The notes under the pieces were generated by a model that saw only the letters and a program-made list of their open reading frames with translations, had not been told where the DNA came from and made no database searches. A stretch of 64,000 bases of DNA from Nocardioides sp. Root1257 (GTDB taxonomy: Bacteria > Actinomycetota > Actinomycetes > Propionibacteriales > Nocardioidaceae). The position numbers were made by a program, and so were the translations under genes. Of the stretch, positions 20,244 through 29,941 are shown one piece after another. Positions within the stretch are counted from its first letter, which is position 1. Each line of letters begins with the position of its first letter. The stretch covers positions 639,453 to 703,452 of the forward strand of contig NZ_LMDV01000001.1 in assembly GCF_001425175.1 (NCBI RefSeq). Direction: 5' to 3'.

Positions 20244-21334
20244 CGCTGTTCCTCTTCCATGACCTCGGTCAGTGCCTGCTTGAACGCCATCATCTCGTCT
20301 GCGGTGCCGATCGACACCCGCAGCCACCCGTCCGGGCCGGTCTCGCGGATCAGCACGCCCCGGTCGAGCAGCCCCTGCCAGACAGCATGACGGTCGGCGA
20401 AGGTCCCGAACAACGCGAAATTGGCGTCGGAGTCGGCGACCTGTAGCCCCTGTGCCCGCAGCCAGTCGACCGTGGCGTCGCGCTCGGCGCGCAGCTCGTC
20501 GACCTTGCCGAGCAGCTCGGGCGCGTGCCGCAGCGCCGCGAGCGCGGCCGCCTGGGTGACCGCCGAGAGGTGGTAGGGCAGCCGGACGACCCGGATGGCG
20601 TCGCAGATCGCCGGGTCCGCAGCGAGGTAGCCGAGGCGCAGCCCGGCGGCGGCGAACGCCTTGCTCATGGTCCGGCTCACCACCAGGTTGCGGTGCTCGG
20701 GCAGCAGCTCGACCGCGCTCGGCACGCCGGTGCGCCGGAACTCGCCGTACGCCTCGTCGACGACGACGATCCCGTCCTGGGCGGCCTCGCAGAGCATGGC
20801 GACGGCCTCCGGGGGCAGGGCCGTGCCGGTCGGGTTGTTGGGGCTCGGCAGCAGCACCACGCTCGGCTGCCGCTCCTTGACCAGGTCGCGGGCCCGGTCG
20901 AGGTCGAGGGAGAAGTCGCTCTCACGGTGCCCGACGACCCACTCGGTGACGGTGTCGCGGGCGTACTCGGGATACATCGAGTACGTCGGCGCGAAGCTCA
21001 GCGCGACCCGGCCCGGACCCCCGAAGGCCTGCAGCAGCTGGAGCATCACCTCGTTGGAGCCGTTGGCCGCCCACACCTGCTCGGCAGTGACGCCGTGCGG
21101 CGTGTCGGTCGAGAGGTACGCCGCCAGCGCCGTGCGCAGCTCGACGAACTCGCGGTCGGGGTAGCGGTTGAGCGTCGTCGCGGCGCCGGCGACGGCGGTC
21201 GCGATGTCGGCGGCGCAGGCGAGCGACGGGCCGTAGGGGTTCTCGTTGACGTTGAGCTGGACGGGCACGTCCAGCTGCGGGGCGCCGTACGGCTCGATCC
21301 CCCGCAGCTCCTCGCGGAGCGGCGGCCAGGTCAT
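20240..21334 (-). CDS. hisC: Histidinol-phosphate aminotransferase
   Basis: A 364-residue fold-type I aminotransferase that makes histidinol phosphate. Lys225 in [17 protein letters not shown] binds [20 protein letters not shown] and VVDEAYGEF are typical. ATGA overlaps join it to hisD upstream and hisB downstream. Confidence 0.96.
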   Translation of the reverse strand: MTWPPLREELRGIEPYGAPQLDVPVQLNVNENPYGPSLACAADIATAVAGAATTLNRYPDREFVELRTALAAYLSTDTPHGVTAEQVWAANGSNEVMLQLLQAFGGPGRVALSFAPTYSMYPEYARDTVTEWVVGHRESDFSLDLDRARDLVKERQPSVVLLPSPNNPTGTALPPEAVAMLCEAAQDGIVVVDEAYGEFRRTGVPSAVELLPEHRNLVVSRTMSKAFAAAGLRLGYLAADPAICDAIRVVRLPYHLSAVTQAAALAALRHAPELLGKVDELRAERDATVDWLRAQGLQVADSDANFALFGTFADRHAVWQGLLDRGVLIRETGPDGWLRVSIGTADEMMAFKQALTEVMEEEQR

Positions 21335-22632
21335 GACTGGAACCGCACGGAGACCGCGGCGCCGTGACCCGGCAGGTCCTCGGCGTTCGCGAGCGTCACG
21401 ACGTGGTCGGCGACCTCGGCCAGCGCGTCGCGGCTGTAGTCGACGACGTGCACCGACTTGGTGAACGCGCGCACCGAGAGCCCGCTGCTGTGGCAGGCGC
21501 AGCCGGCCGTGGGCAGCACGTGGTTGGAGCCCGCGCAGTAGTCGCCGAGGCTCACCGGGGCGTACTGCCCGACGAAGATCGCGCCGGCGTTGCGCACCCG
21601 GGCGGCGTACGCCGAGGCGTCGGCCGTGTGGATCTCGAGGTGCTCCGCGGCGTAGGCGTTGACGACGTCGAGGCCCTGCTCCAGGTCGTCGACGAGCACG
21701 ATGCCGGACTGGTTGCCGGCGAGGCTGGTGCGGATCCGGTCGACGTGCTTGGTGGCGGAGACCTGCTTGTCGAGCTCGGCCTCGACGTCGGCCGCGAGAC
21801 GCTCGGACGGGGTGACCAGCACGGCCGCGGCGAGCGGGTCGTGCTCGGCCTGGCTGACCAGGTCGGCGGCGACGTACGCCGCGTCGGCGGTGTCGTCGGC
21901 GAGGATCGCGATCTCGGTCGGGCCGGCCTCGGAGTCGATGCCCACCTGGCCCTTGAGGAGCCGCTTGGCGGTGACCGTGTAGATGTTGCCCGGTCCGGTG
22001 ACCAGGTCGACCTTGGCGCACGGCCCCACGCCGTACGCGAGCATGGCGATCGCCTGGGCGCCGCCGACGGCGTACACCTCCTCGACGCCGAGCAGCGCGC
22101 ACGCTGCCAGGATCGTCGGGTGCACGGCACCGCCGAACTCCTTCTGCGGCGGGCTCGAGAGCGCGATCGACCGCACGCCGGCGGTCTGCGCGGGCACGAC
22201 GTTCATCAGCACGCTCGACACGAGCGGCGCCAGCCCGCCGGGCACGTAGAGGCCGACCCGGTCGACCGGCACCTTGCGGTGGGTCACCCGGGCCCCCGGC
22301 CCGAGGTCGGTGACGGCGTCGGTCTCCAGCTCGTTGGCGCAGGTCGCGCGCAGGCGGCGGATGGACTCCTCCAGGCCGGCGCGGATCGCGGGGTCGAGCT
22401 CCGCCAGGGCGGTCTCGAGCGCGGCCGGCGCGACCCGGATGTCCTCGACGGTGACCCCGTCGAACCGCTCGCCGTACTCACGGATGGCGTCCAGCCCGCG
22501 GGTCCGGACCGCCTCGCAGATCGCATGCACCGCCGGCACCGCCGCCTCGACGTCGAAGTCGGCACGGGGCACGGCTGCCCGGTAGTCGACCGTGGTGCGG
22601 TCGGCTCCTCGCAGGTCGATGCGCTGGATCAT
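21331..22632 (-). CDS. hisD: Histidinol dehydrogenase
   Basis: A 433-residue zinc enzyme that oxidises histidinol to histidine in two steps with NAD. The conserved blocks [39 protein letters not shown] and [10 protein letters not shown] are all present. First gene of the His operon. It appears leaderless: a perfect-looking TAGAAT ends 6 bases before the ATG. Confidence 0.98.
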   Translation of the reverse strand: MIQRIDLRGADRTTVDYRAAVPRADFDVEAAVPAVHAICEAVRTRGLDAIREYGERFDGVTVEDIRVAPAALETALAELDPAIRAGLEESIRRLRATCANELETDAVTDLGPGARVTHRKVPVDRVGLYVPGGLAPLVSSVLMNVVPAQTAGVRSIALSSPPQKEFGGAVHPTILAACALLGVEEVYAVGGAQAIAMLAYGVGPCAKVDLVTGPGNIYTVTAKRLLKGQVGIDSEAGPTEIAILADDTADAAYVAADLVSQAEHDPLAAAVLVTPSERLAADVEAELDKQVSATKHVDRIRTSLAGNQSGIVLVDDLEQGLDVVNAYAAEHLEIHTADASAYAARVRNAGAIFVGQYAPVSLGDYCAGSNHVLPTAGCACHSSGLSVRAFTKSVHVVDYSRDALAEVADHVVTLANAEDLPGHGAAVSVRFQS

Positions 22633-22638
22633 GGGGCG

Positions 22639-22644
22639 ATTCTA
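22639..22644 (-). promoter_or_regulatory. -10 box of the his operon (leaderless hisD)
   Basis: TAGAAT on the minus strand is close to TATAAT and ends 6 bases before the hisD ATG, with no ribosome site between. The whole hisD-to-hisF operon would start from here. Confidence 0.6.
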
Positions 22645-22697
22645 CGAGCGCGCGCCTGTTGCGGCGGATCGCCGACAGGGGCTGGACGGCGGGCCGT

Positions 22698-22764
22698 GGT
22701 GGTTTCGAGACTCAGGACCGACACGGTGGTTGAGGTGCGAGCGCCAGCGAGCCTCGAAACCACC
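22698..22764. repeat. 67-bp palindromic repeat element, copy 2
   Basis: Same family as the element at 11471-11562. The end motifs are GGTGGTTTCGAGACTC and GAGCCTCGAAACCACC, 15 of 16 bases matched. The right half carries the same GGTGGTTGAGGTGCGAGCG core, while the left internal arm is mostly missing, so this copy is shorter. It lies between the divergent hisD and LON-domain genes. Confidence 0.85.
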
Positions 22765-22779
22765 GTCGCGAGGACCGAC

Positions 22780-22785
22780 TACGTT
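22780..22785 (+). promoter_or_regulatory. -10 box for a leaderless LON-domain gene
   Basis: TACGTT ends 6 bases before the GTG start. A GGAGG lies between, but only 1 base from the start codon, too close for normal use, so leaderless initiation is more likely. Confidence 0.45.
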
Positions 22786-22791
22786 GGAGGC

Positions 22792-23457
22792 GTGGACGAC
22801 ACGCTCCCGATGTTCCCGCTGAACGCGGTGCTCTTCCCCGGCCTGAGCGTGCCGCTGAAGGTCTTCGAGGACCGCTACCGGGCGCTGGTGCACCACCTGC
22901 TGCGGGTCGAGGACCCGGTCGAGCGCGCGTTCGGCTCCGTGGGCATCCGGGAGGGCTACGAGGTCGGCGACCACGGCGCGCAGTCGCTGTACCGGGTCGG
23001 CTGCCGGATGCAGCTCACCGAGATCGAGAGCCACCCCGACGGCACCTTCGACGTGGTCGCCGTCGGCATGGAGCGGATCGAGCTCCAGCGCCTCGACACC
23101 ACGGGGACCTTCCCCGTCGGTCACGTCATCGACCGGCCCGACGTCTCCGCCCCGGTGCCCGAGGAGGTGCTGGAGCGCGCTCGGGCCGCCTTCACCGCCT
23201 ACCGGGTGGCGCTTGCCGACCTCCGCAGCGACCCGTACGACGGCGCGCTCCCCCGCGACCCGACGTACCTCTCCTGGACGCTGGCCGCCGTCGCGCCGCT
23301 GCCGATGTCGGAGCGCCAGTCGCTGCTCGAGGCCGAGGACGCGACCGAGCGGCTCGTCCTGCTCACCGACCTGCTGCGCTCCGAGCTGCGCGCCATGAAC
23401 GTCATCCCGTCGCTGCCGGCCACCGAGGTGGCCCGCACGCGCTGGTCGCCGAACTGA
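22792..23457 (+). CDS. LON N-terminal (substrate-binding) domain protein
   Basis: A 221-residue stand-alone LON substrate-binding domain, with PMFPLNAVLFPGLSVPLKVFEDRY at the front (first half typical of the family) and no ATPase or protease domain. Stand-alone LON-domain proteins are widespread in actinobacteria and poorly understood; some may bind unfolded chains or act as adaptors. The start is GTG; an ATG six codons later is an alternative. ybaK follows 7 bases downstream on the same strand. Confidence 0.85.
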   Translation: MDDTLPMFPLNAVLFPGLSVPLKVFEDRYRALVHHLLRVEDPVERAFGSVGIREGYEVGDHGAQSLYRVGCRMQLTEIESHPDGTFDVVAVGMERIELQRLDTTGTFPVGHVIDRPDVSAPVPEEVLERARAAFTAYRVALADLRSDPYDGALPRDPTYLSWTLAAVAPLPMSERQSLLEAEDATERLVLLTDLLRSELRAMNVIPSLPATEVARTRWSPN

Positions 23458-23464
23458 GGGCGTC

Positions 23465-23953
23465 ATGGCGAAGAAGAAGTCGGCGGGTGGCACGCCCGCG
23501 ACCGTCGCCCTGACCGCTGCGGGGATCGCCTTCACCCTGCACGAGTACCACCACGACCCGCGGGCGGAGTCCTACGGTCTCGAGGCGGCGGAGGCCCTGG
23601 GCGTCGACCCGGCGCGGGTCTTCAAGACGCTGATGGCGAGCGTCGATGGTGCGTTGACCGTCGGCATCGTGCCGGTCTCCGGCCAGCTCGACCTCAAGGC
23701 GCTGGCCCGCGCCGTCGGCGGCAGCAAGGCCGCGATGGGCGACCTGGCTGCGGCCGAGCGGGCCACCGGGTACGTCGCCGGTGGGATCTCCCCGGTCGGC
23801 CAGCGGCGTCGGCACCCGACGGTGCTCGACGAGACCGCCTCGGCGTACGGCACGGTCTACGTCTCCGCGGGTCGCCGCGGGCTCGACCTCGAGATCGCGC
23901 CGGCCGACCTGGTCGAGGTCACCGGCGCGATCGTCGCCGCGATCGGACGCTAG
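23465..23953 (+). CDS. ybaK: Cys-tRNA(Pro)/Cys-tRNA deacylase, YbaK family
   Basis: A 162-residue editing enzyme that hydrolyses mischarged Cys-tRNA(Pro). The family lysine is Lys54 in VFKTLM, and GGISPVGQRRRHPTVLDETA has the substrate loop of the YbaK/EbsC group. Its stop codon shares the palindrome CTAG with the stop of the convergent DUF3352 gene. A second, different YbaK-fold protein is at the right end of the window. Confidence 0.92.
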   Translation: MAKKKSAGGTPATVALTAAGIAFTLHEYHHDPRAESYGLEAAEALGVDPARVFKTLMASVDGALTVGIVPVSGQLDLKALARAVGGSKAAMGDLAAAERATGYVAGGISPVGQRRRHPTVLDETASAYGTVYVSAGRRGLDLEIAPADLVEVTGAIVAAIGR

Positions 23954-25599
23954 TCGGTCGTGACCTTGAGGACGGCGTGGGCCACGTCGTCCTCGACCCA
24001 GGCGCTCATCCCGAGCGCACCGAGCGGGTCCAGGTTGTCGCCGACCTCGTCGTCCAGGACGCCGGAGTCCGCCAGCCAGCCGCCGATGGCGTCGAAGTTC
24101 ACGTAGACGACCGCCGCGGCGTCGTCGGCGTGCTCGACGACCTTCGTGAACCGGTCGCTGTCCCCCAGCCCGCCGTCCTCGAGCAGGACCTTGCGGTAGT
24201 CGGCGTCCGGACCCACCGCCACGACCCCGTCGCCGGAGTCGCTGTCGAGCACCCCACCGTCGGCCCCGGCCGCAGCGGTGCTCAGCTTGTCGAGGACCCC
24301 CTCGATGTCGTCGGCGTTGCCCAGCACCTTGACGCCGACCCCGGTGGCCCCGGTGTCGTCGACCCCGGCGCTCGAGAACAGCGAATCCGGGTCGAAGTCG
24401 GCGTCGACCGCGAGCGTCAGCGACTCACCCACCAGCGTCTCGGCGTCCTGTGGCAGGTCCAGGCCGAGCTGCTCGCCCGCCTCGGCCAGGAGGTCGTCGG
24501 CCGACTCCCCCGAGGCCTGGGAGACCTGGTCGACGATGTCGGTCAGCCAGCCCTCCTGGAAGCTCAGCCCGATGGCCGCGGCGGTGTCGTCGGGCAGCGT
24601 CGAGATCGCGTCCCCGCCGTGGTCGCCCGCGGTGACAGCCTTGCCGGTGGCCGCCGGGTCGGCGGCGACCTCGAGCTCGAGGCCGCCGTCGTCGAAGCGG
24701 ACGGTGGCCGCCGCTCCCTTGAAGTCCTTCAGCGCGTCCGTCATCTCCTGCGGGCCGGCCGCGCCGCCGCCGAGGTCGTCGACCCCGTCGAGCGGGAGAC
24801 CGGACAGGCCCTGCAGCCCGTCTGCCAGGGCCTTGCCGGCCGCGGGCGCGGCGTACATCGAGATGATCCCGTCGTCGCCGGCCGCGTCGGTCCACTGCTG
24901 GAAGTCGTCGTCGTCGGCCAGCGGGGAGTCGGCCGCATCGGCGGCGATCGCGTCGACCGTCTTCTGGTCCTCGCCGACCAGGGCCCAGCCGTCGGAGATC
25001 GCCCAGGCGCCGTCGTCCGTGCTGCCGCTGCCGCACTCGCGGAGCTTCTTCAGCCCTGCGTCGGCGGCGTCCTCGTCGGAGACCTGGACCACGAAGACCG
25101 GGGCCGGCGTGTCACCGCCCGCGTCGACGGCGGCCACCGCGAACCGGTCACCCAGCCAGGGCTCGATGTCGTCGCCGTAGTCGAGGCCGGCGCAGTCGGA
25201 CTCCCCCTGGATCTGGTCGAAGATCCACTCGCGCACGTCGTCGTCGGTGTCGAGCCCGACGTTGTCCTCGAACGCGGGGAACTTCTTCAACGTGCGCAGC
25301 GCCTCGATCTTCTGGCCGCCGCTCGGGTCCAGGTCGATGCTGGCGTAGGCGAGGGTCGATGCCGGCAGCGCCTCGGCCGGCTGGGCGCCGGTCGAGAAGA
25401 ACGACCAGGCCGCCCACGCGGCCCCGCCCACGACGGCGACGCCGACGGTCGTGGCGACCGCGACCACGGCGGTACGCCGTCCGTTGCCGGCGCGCGGGGC
25501 AGGCGTCAGCCCGTCGCCGCCCCTGCTGTCGAGGTACTCGACGGGGCCCTGGTGAGGGGGCTCGGAGGGCGGCGGACCGGTGGGGGTGTCGTACGGCAC
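23950..25599 (-). CDS. DUF3352 family membrane-anchored protein
   Basis: A 549-residue protein with a Pro-rich cytoplasmic head, one membrane helix (about 43-67) and a large, acidic extracytoplasmic part with the repeated Ser/Ala/Asp-rich pattern of DUF3352 (for example PASTLAYASIDLDPSGGQKI). The function is unknown; no enzyme motif is visible. GTG start, placed 6 bases behind TAGGCT, suggests a leaderless message. Its stop overlaps that of ybaK. Confidence 0.8.
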   Translation of the reverse strand: MPYDTPTGPPPSEPPHQGPVEYLDSRGGDGLTPAPRAGNGRRTAVVAVATTVGVAVVGGAAWAAWSFFSTGAQPAEALPASTLAYASIDLDPSGGQKIEALRTLKKFPAFEDNVGLDTDDDVREWIFDQIQGESDCAGLDYGDDIEPWLGDRFAVAAVDAGGDTPAPVFVVQVSDEDAADAGLKKLRECGSGSTDDGAWAISDGWALVGEDQKTVDAIAADAADSPLADDDDFQQWTDAAGDDGIISMYAAPAAGKALADGLQGLSGLPLDGVDDLGGGAAGPQEMTDALKDFKGAAATVRFDDGGLELEVAADPAATGKAVTAGDHGGDAISTLPDDTAAAIGLSFQEGWLTDIVDQVSQASGESADDLLAEAGEQLGLDLPQDAETLVGESLTLAVDADFDPDSLFSSAGVDDTGATGVGVKVLGNADDIEGVLDKLSTAAAGADGGVLDSDSGDGVVAVGPDADYRKVLLEDGGLGDSDRFTKVVEHADDAAAVVYVNFDAIGGWLADSGVLDDEVGDNLDPLGALGMSAWVEDDVAHAVLKVTTD

Positions 25600-25605
25600 C
25601 CGCGC

Positions 25606-25611
25606 AGCCTA
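25606..25611 (-). promoter_or_regulatory. -10 box for a leaderless DUF3352 gene
   Basis: TAGGCT on the minus strand ends 6 bases before the GTG start, overlapping the stop codon of the upstream gene. Confidence 0.45.
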
Positions 25612-26154
25612 TCCAGCAGCGCCGGTCTCGGCAGGCGTCTGCTCGGGTGCGGCTCCACCGGATCGCAGCGGGATGCCGACGAAGACGAGCACGACCCCGA
25701 TCAGCGCCCCCGACGGCAGGGCGATCCAGGGGCTGCGCCCGGTGACGGCCAGCGCCATCGGGATCTTCGTGCCGTCGGCCGCGGTGGCGGCGACGGCGTC
25801 CTGGTCCGCCGGGCCCAGCGCCGTGCCGACGACCAGCATCAGCCAGGCGGCCAGCACCGAGCCGACCACCACGGCGGCGAGCGTCAGCAGGGGCACCCGG
25901 ACCGCGAGCAGCGCGGTCGCGACACCCGCGACGAGCCCGGCGACGACACCGACGGCGACGTACCACCCGGTGCCGGAGAACTCCTGCTGGAGCCCGATCG
26001 CGTCGGCAGCGGTCCAGGTGTGGCTGTAGGCGACACCCATGGTCGGGGTCCAGAGCCACTGCCACACCACACCGGCCAGCACCCCGACGACCGCGAAGCC
26101 CGCGACGACGAGGCCGAGCTGCGCGACCAGCCGGCGATCGATCGACGTCGTCAT
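25609..26154 (-). CDS. Four-helix membrane protein downstream of dnaE
   Basis: A 181-residue integral membrane protein with about four hydrophobic helices (15-35, 64-85, 90-112, 143-162) and a short C-terminal Pro/Ala/Thr tail. It resembles DUF2567-type actinobacterial proteins, but I am not sure of the family. The ATG overlaps the dnaE stop in an ATGA junction. No functional motif is visible. Confidence 0.7.
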   Translation of the reverse strand: MTTSIDRRLVAQLGLVVAGFAVVGVLAGVVWQWLWTPTMGVAYSHTWTAADAIGLQQEFSGTGWYVAVGVVAGLVAGVATALLAVRVPLLTLAAVVVGSVLAAWLMLVVGTALGPADQDAVAATAADGTKIPMALAVTGRSPWIALPSGALIGVVLVFVGIPLRSGGAAPEQTPAETGAAG

Positions 26155-29100
26155 CCGGTCAGGCACCCCGGGCCGAGGAGCTGCTTGAGGTCGGCGAAGA
26201 GCGCGGGGCTCGGCGTCACCCGGTGGTGGTCGCCGATCCGCATCACCAGGGTCTTCTCCCGCATCAGCACCTTGAGGTGCACCTCGGTCACGCCCGGGTG
26301 GGTCTTCAGGACGTCCTTGAGGTGATCGACGGTGTCGGCGTTGACCCGGGTCTGCGGCAGCTTGATGACGACCGGGCCGGACGGGCCGTCGGAGAGGTCC
26401 GGGAGGCTGACCTCCTGGCCCATGATCTCGGGCTGGTCCTTGCTCCTCGAGAGCCGGCCCTTGACCGTGATGATCGCGTCCTCGGAGATCATGTGGCCCG
26501 ACAGCTGCCAGGCGCTCGGGAAGAGCAGCACCTCGATGGCACCGTCGAGGTCCTCGACGGTGACCATGCCCCAGGCGTCGCCGCGCTTGGTGATCTTGCG
26601 CTGCACGCCGGTCACCAGCCCGGTGATCTGGATCGGGCTGCCGTCGGCGCGGTCCTCGTCGAGCATCAGCTGGCCGACGGTGCAGTCCGAGCTGTTGGCG
26701 AGCAGGTGCTCGAGGCCGAGCAGCGGGTGGTCGGAGACGTAGAGGCCGAGCATCTCCCGCTCGTGGCCCAGCAGCGTCATCTTGTCCCACTCGTCGAGGT
26801 CGGGGATCGCCACCGAGACGCCGAAGCCGCTGTCGTCGTCGATCCCGCCGAAGAGCGAGTCCTGGCCGATCGCCTCGTTGCGCTTGATGTCGACGTACTG
26901 GTCGACGGCGGTCTCGTGGATCGCGACCAGCGCGCGGCGGCGGTGCTTCATGTCGTCGAACGCGCCGGCCTTGATCAGCGACTCGATGACCCGCTTGTTG
27001 CAGACCTGCGCGGGCACCTTGTCGAGGAAGTCGTTGAAGTCCTCGTAGCGCCCCTTCTCCTCGCGCCCGCTGACGACGCCGTCGACGACGTTGGCGCCGA
27101 CGTTGCGGATCGCGGTCAGGCCGAAGCGGATGTCGGGGCCGACCGGGGTGAAGTTGTGCGACGACTCGTTGACGTCCGGCGGCAGCACCTGGATCTTCAT
27201 CCGGCGGCACTCGTTGAGGTAGATCGCGGACTTGTCCTTGTCGTCCTTGACCGACGTCAGCAGCGCCGCCATGTACTCGGCCGGGTAGTTGGCCTTGAGG
27301 TAGGCGGTCCAGTATGAGACCAGGCCGTACGCCGCGGAGTGCGCCTTGTTGAACGCGTAGTCCGAGAACGGCAGCAGGATGTCCCACAGCGTCTTGACCG
27401 CGGCCATCGAGTAGCCGCGCTCCTGCATGCCCGCGGAGAAGCCGGCGAACTGCTTGTCCAGCTCCTCCTTCTTCTTCTTGCCCATCGCGCGACGCAGGAT
27501 GTCGGCCTGGCCCAGGCTGTAGCCCGCGAGCTTCTGGGCGATCGCCATGACCTGCTCCTGGTAGACGATCAGACCGTAGGTCTCACCCAGGATGTCCTCG
27601 AGCGGCTCCGCCAGCTCGGGGTGGATCGCCTCGACCGGCTCGCGGCCGGTCTTGCGGCGGGCGTACTTGTTGTGGGAGTCGGCGCCCATCGGGCCGGGCC
27701 GGTAGAGCGCACCGACCGCGGAGATGTCCTCGAACTCGTCGGGGCGCATGCTGCGCAGCAGCGCACGCATCGGGCCGCCGTCGAGCTGGAAGACGCCGAG
27801 GGTGTCGCCGCGCTGCAGCAGCGCGTAGGTCGCGGGGTCGGTCAGCTCCAGGTCCTCGAGGACGACCGTCTCGCCGCGGTTGGCCTCGATGTTCTTGACC
27901 GCGTCGTCGAGGACGGTCAGGTTGCGCAGCCCGAGGAAGTCCATCTTGATCAGGCCGAGGCCCTCACACGTGGGGTAGTCGAACTGCGTGATCATCGCGC
28001 CGTCGGCGGGCCGCTTGAGCATCGGGATGATGTCGAGCAGCGGCTCGCTGGACATGATCACGCCGGCGGCGTGCACGCCCCACTGACGCTTGAGGCCCTC
28101 GATGCCGATGGCGGTGTCGACGACGCGCTTGACGTCGTTGTCGGCGTCGTAGAGCGACCGGAACTCGCCGCCCTCGCCGAACCGCTTGTGCTCGGGGTTG
28201 AAGATCTCCTGGAGCGGGACGTCCTTGCCCATCACCGCGGCGGGCATCGCCTTGGTGATCCGGTCGCCCATCGCGAACGGGTAGCCGAGGATGCGGGAGG
28301 AGTCCTTGACGGCCTGCTTGGCCTTGATCGTGCCGTAGGTGACGATCATCGAGACCCGGTCGTCGCCGTACTTCTCGGTGACGTAGCGGATCACCTCGCC
28401 GCGACGACGCTCGTCGAAGTCGATGTCGAAGTCGGGCATCGAGACGCGGTCGGGGTTGAGGAACCGCTCGAAGATCAGTCCGTGCTGGAGCGGGTCCAGG
28501 TCGGTGATGCGCATCGCGTAGGCGACCATCGAGCCGGCACCGGAGCCGCGGCCCGGACCGACCCGGATGCCGTTGTCCTTGGCCCAGTTGATGAAGTCGG
28601 CGACGACCAGGAAGTAGCCCGGGAAGCCCATCGAGGTGATGACGCCGACCTCGAACTCGGCCTGCTTGCGCACGTCGTCGGGGATGCCGCCCGGGTAGCG
28701 GAACTGCAGCCCCTTCTCGACCTCCTTGACCAGCCAGGAGTCCTCGTTCTCCCCCGGCGGGCAAGGGAAGCGCGGCATGAAGGTGCCGTTGCCCTCGGTG
28801 AACGAGACGTCGCACCGCTCGGCGATCAGCAGGGTGTTGTCGCAGGCCTCGCGCAGGTCGTACTTGTCGGCCCACAGCGCCCGCATCTCCTGCGCGGACT
28901 TGATGTAGTAGCCGTCGCCGTTGAACGCGAACCGCTGGCCCGGGCCGTCGCCGGCCGGGATGTCCATCGTCGAGCCGGAGTTGATGCAGAGCAGGTGCTC
29001 CTGGCTCTTCGCGTCCTCCCGGTTGACGTAGTGGGAGTCGTTGGTCGCGAGCAGCGGGATCTGCAGGTCCTTGGCGAGGCGCAGCAGCCCGTCGCGGACC

Positions 29101-29705
29101 CGGGTCTCGATGTCGAGACCGTGGTCCATCAGCTCGAGGAAGTAGTTGTCCTTGCCGAGGATGTCCTGGAAGTCGGCCGCGGTCTGGCGGGCCGCCTCGT
29201 AGGCGCCGTGACGCAGGTGGACCTGGACCTCGCCCGACGGGCAGCCGGTCGTGCCGATGATCCCCTTGCCGTGCTGCGACAGCAGCTCGCGGTCCATGCG
29301 CGGGTGCTTGAAGAAGCCGTCGCGCCAGGCGCCGGTCGAGAGCCGGAAGAGGTTGTGCATGCCCTCGGTGGACTCCGAGAGCAGCGTCATGTGGGTGTAG
29401 GCACCACGGTTGGAGACGTCGTCGGGCCCGCCACCGTAGAAGTTGACGCCCTTGCGCTCGAAGCGCGAGATGTTGGGCGCGAAGTAGGCCTCGATGCCGA
29501 TGATCGGCTTAACCCCGGCGCCCTTCGCCTTCTTGTAGAACTCGTAGGCGCCGAACACGTTGCCGTGGTCGGTCATGGCGATGGCAGGCATCCCCAGCTC
29601 CGCGGTGCGCTCGGCCAGCGCACCGAGCCGAGCGGCTCCGTCGAGCATGGAGTACTCGGTGTGGACGTGGAGGTGGACGAACGAGTCCTGGGAGCCTGAA
29701 GCCAT
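26151..29705 (-). CDS. dnaE: DNA polymerase III alpha subunit (replicative)
   Basis: An 1184-residue DnaE1-type alpha subunit. The N-terminal PHP domain begins FVHLHVHTEYSMLDGAA, and the catalytic aspartates lie in PDFDIDFDERRR (about 423). Helix-hairpin-helix and OB-fold regions follow (ITGLVTGVQRKITKRGDAWG). The start MASGSQDSF is preferred over a GTG 25 codons upstream because the family begins here. It matches DnaE1 rather than the shorter mutagenic DnaE2; no imuA or imuB lies nearby. Confidence 0.96.
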   Translation of the reverse strand: MASGSQDSFVHLHVHTEYSMLDGAARLGALAERTAELGMPAIAMTDHGNVFGAYEFYKKAKGAGVKPIIGIEAYFAPNISRFERKGVNFYGGGPDDVSNRGAYTHMTLLSESTEGMHNLFRLSTGAWRDGFFKHPRMDRELLSQHGKGIIGTTGCPSGEVQVHLRHGAYEAARQTAADFQDILGKDNYFLELMDHGLDIETRVRDGLLRLAKDLQIPLLATNDSHYVNREDAKSQEHLLCINSGSTMDIPAGDGPGQRFAFNGDGYYIKSAQEMRALWADKYDLREACDNTLLIAERCDVSFTEGNGTFMPRFPCPPGENEDSWLVKEVEKGLQFRYPGGIPDDVRKQAEFEVGVITSMGFPGYFLVVADFINWAKDNGIRVGPGRGSGAGSMVAYAMRITDLDPLQHGLIFERFLNPDRVSMPDFDIDFDERRRGEVIRYVTEKYGDDRVSMIVTYGTIKAKQAVKDSSRILGYPFAMGDRITKAMPAAVMGKDVPLQEIFNPEHKRFGEGGEFRSLYDADNDVKRVVDTAIGIEGLKRQWGVHAAGVIMSSEPLLDIIPMLKRPADGAMITQFDYPTCEGLGLIKMDFLGLRNLTVLDDAVKNIEANRGETVVLEDLELTDPATYALLQRGDTLGVFQLDGGPMRALLRSMRPDEFEDISAVGALYRPGPMGADSHNKYARRKTGREPVEAIHPELAEPLEDILGETYGLIVYQEQVMAIAQKLAGYSLGQADILRRAMGKKKKEELDKQFAGFSAGMQERGYSMAAVKTLWDILLPFSDYAFNKAHSAAYGLVSYWTAYLKANYPAEYMAALLTSVKDDKDKSAIYLNECRRMKIQVLPPDVNESSHNFTPVGPDIRFGLTAIRNVGANVVDGVVSGREEKGRYEDFNDFLDKVPAQVCNKRVIESLIKAGAFDDMKHRRRALVAIHETAVDQYVDIKRNEAIGQDSLFGGIDDDSGFGVSVAIPDLDEWDKMTLLGHEREMLGLYVSDHPLLGLEHLLANSSDCTVGQLMLDEDRADGSPIQITGLVTGVQRKITKRGDAWGMVTVEDLDGAIEVLLFPSAWQLSGHMISEDAIITVKGRLSRSKDQPEIMGQEVSLPDLSDGPSGPVVIKLPQTRVNADTVDHLKDVLKTHPGVTEVHLKVLMREKTLVMRIGDHHRVTPSPALFADLKQLLGPGCLTG

Positions 29706-29800
29706 CGGCGCGGGCCACTCCTCGGTGCATCGGCGGTTGCGGGCATACGTCACCAGAGCCACGAAGGGGGTCGTGGGCACCGTGGTGGGGGAAGGAGATC

Positions 29801-29806
29801 ACTCTA
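29801..29806 (-). promoter_or_regulatory. Possible -10 box for dnaE
   Basis: TAGAGT on the minus strand fits TANNNT and would give a leader of about 88 bases. No clear -35. Confidence 0.35.
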
Positions 29807-29871
29807 ACGCCCCATCCCCGCCACGTCGGGACCTGCCGAGCATGTCATTGACCACCGACAAACCAGGCAGC

Positions 29872-29936
29872 GCGTCGTACCTGACGTACGTGTCGCTGTA
29901 CTCATCGAGAGACGACGCATACGTCAGGTGCGACGC
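29872..29936. repeat. 24-base imperfect inverted repeat between dnaE and the GNAT/chorismate mutase gene
   Basis: Arms at 29872-29895 and 29913-29936 match at 21 of 24 positions around a 17-base spacer. All three differences are transitions. The element begins 5 bases past the GNAT fusion stop, so it may be its terminator, although no T-run follows. It lies in an otherwise empty 236-base gap. Confidence 0.65.
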
Positions 29937-29941
29937 CTGCG

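Noticed and set aside
27339..29699. Long plus-strand frame opposite dnaE
   Set aside because: Same shadow effect; composition is biased and no family is recognisable.
26151..29705. Mutagenic DnaE2 rather than replicative DnaE
   Set aside because: Length near 1184 residues, intact PHP start and absence of imuA/imuB or an SOS box fit DnaE1.
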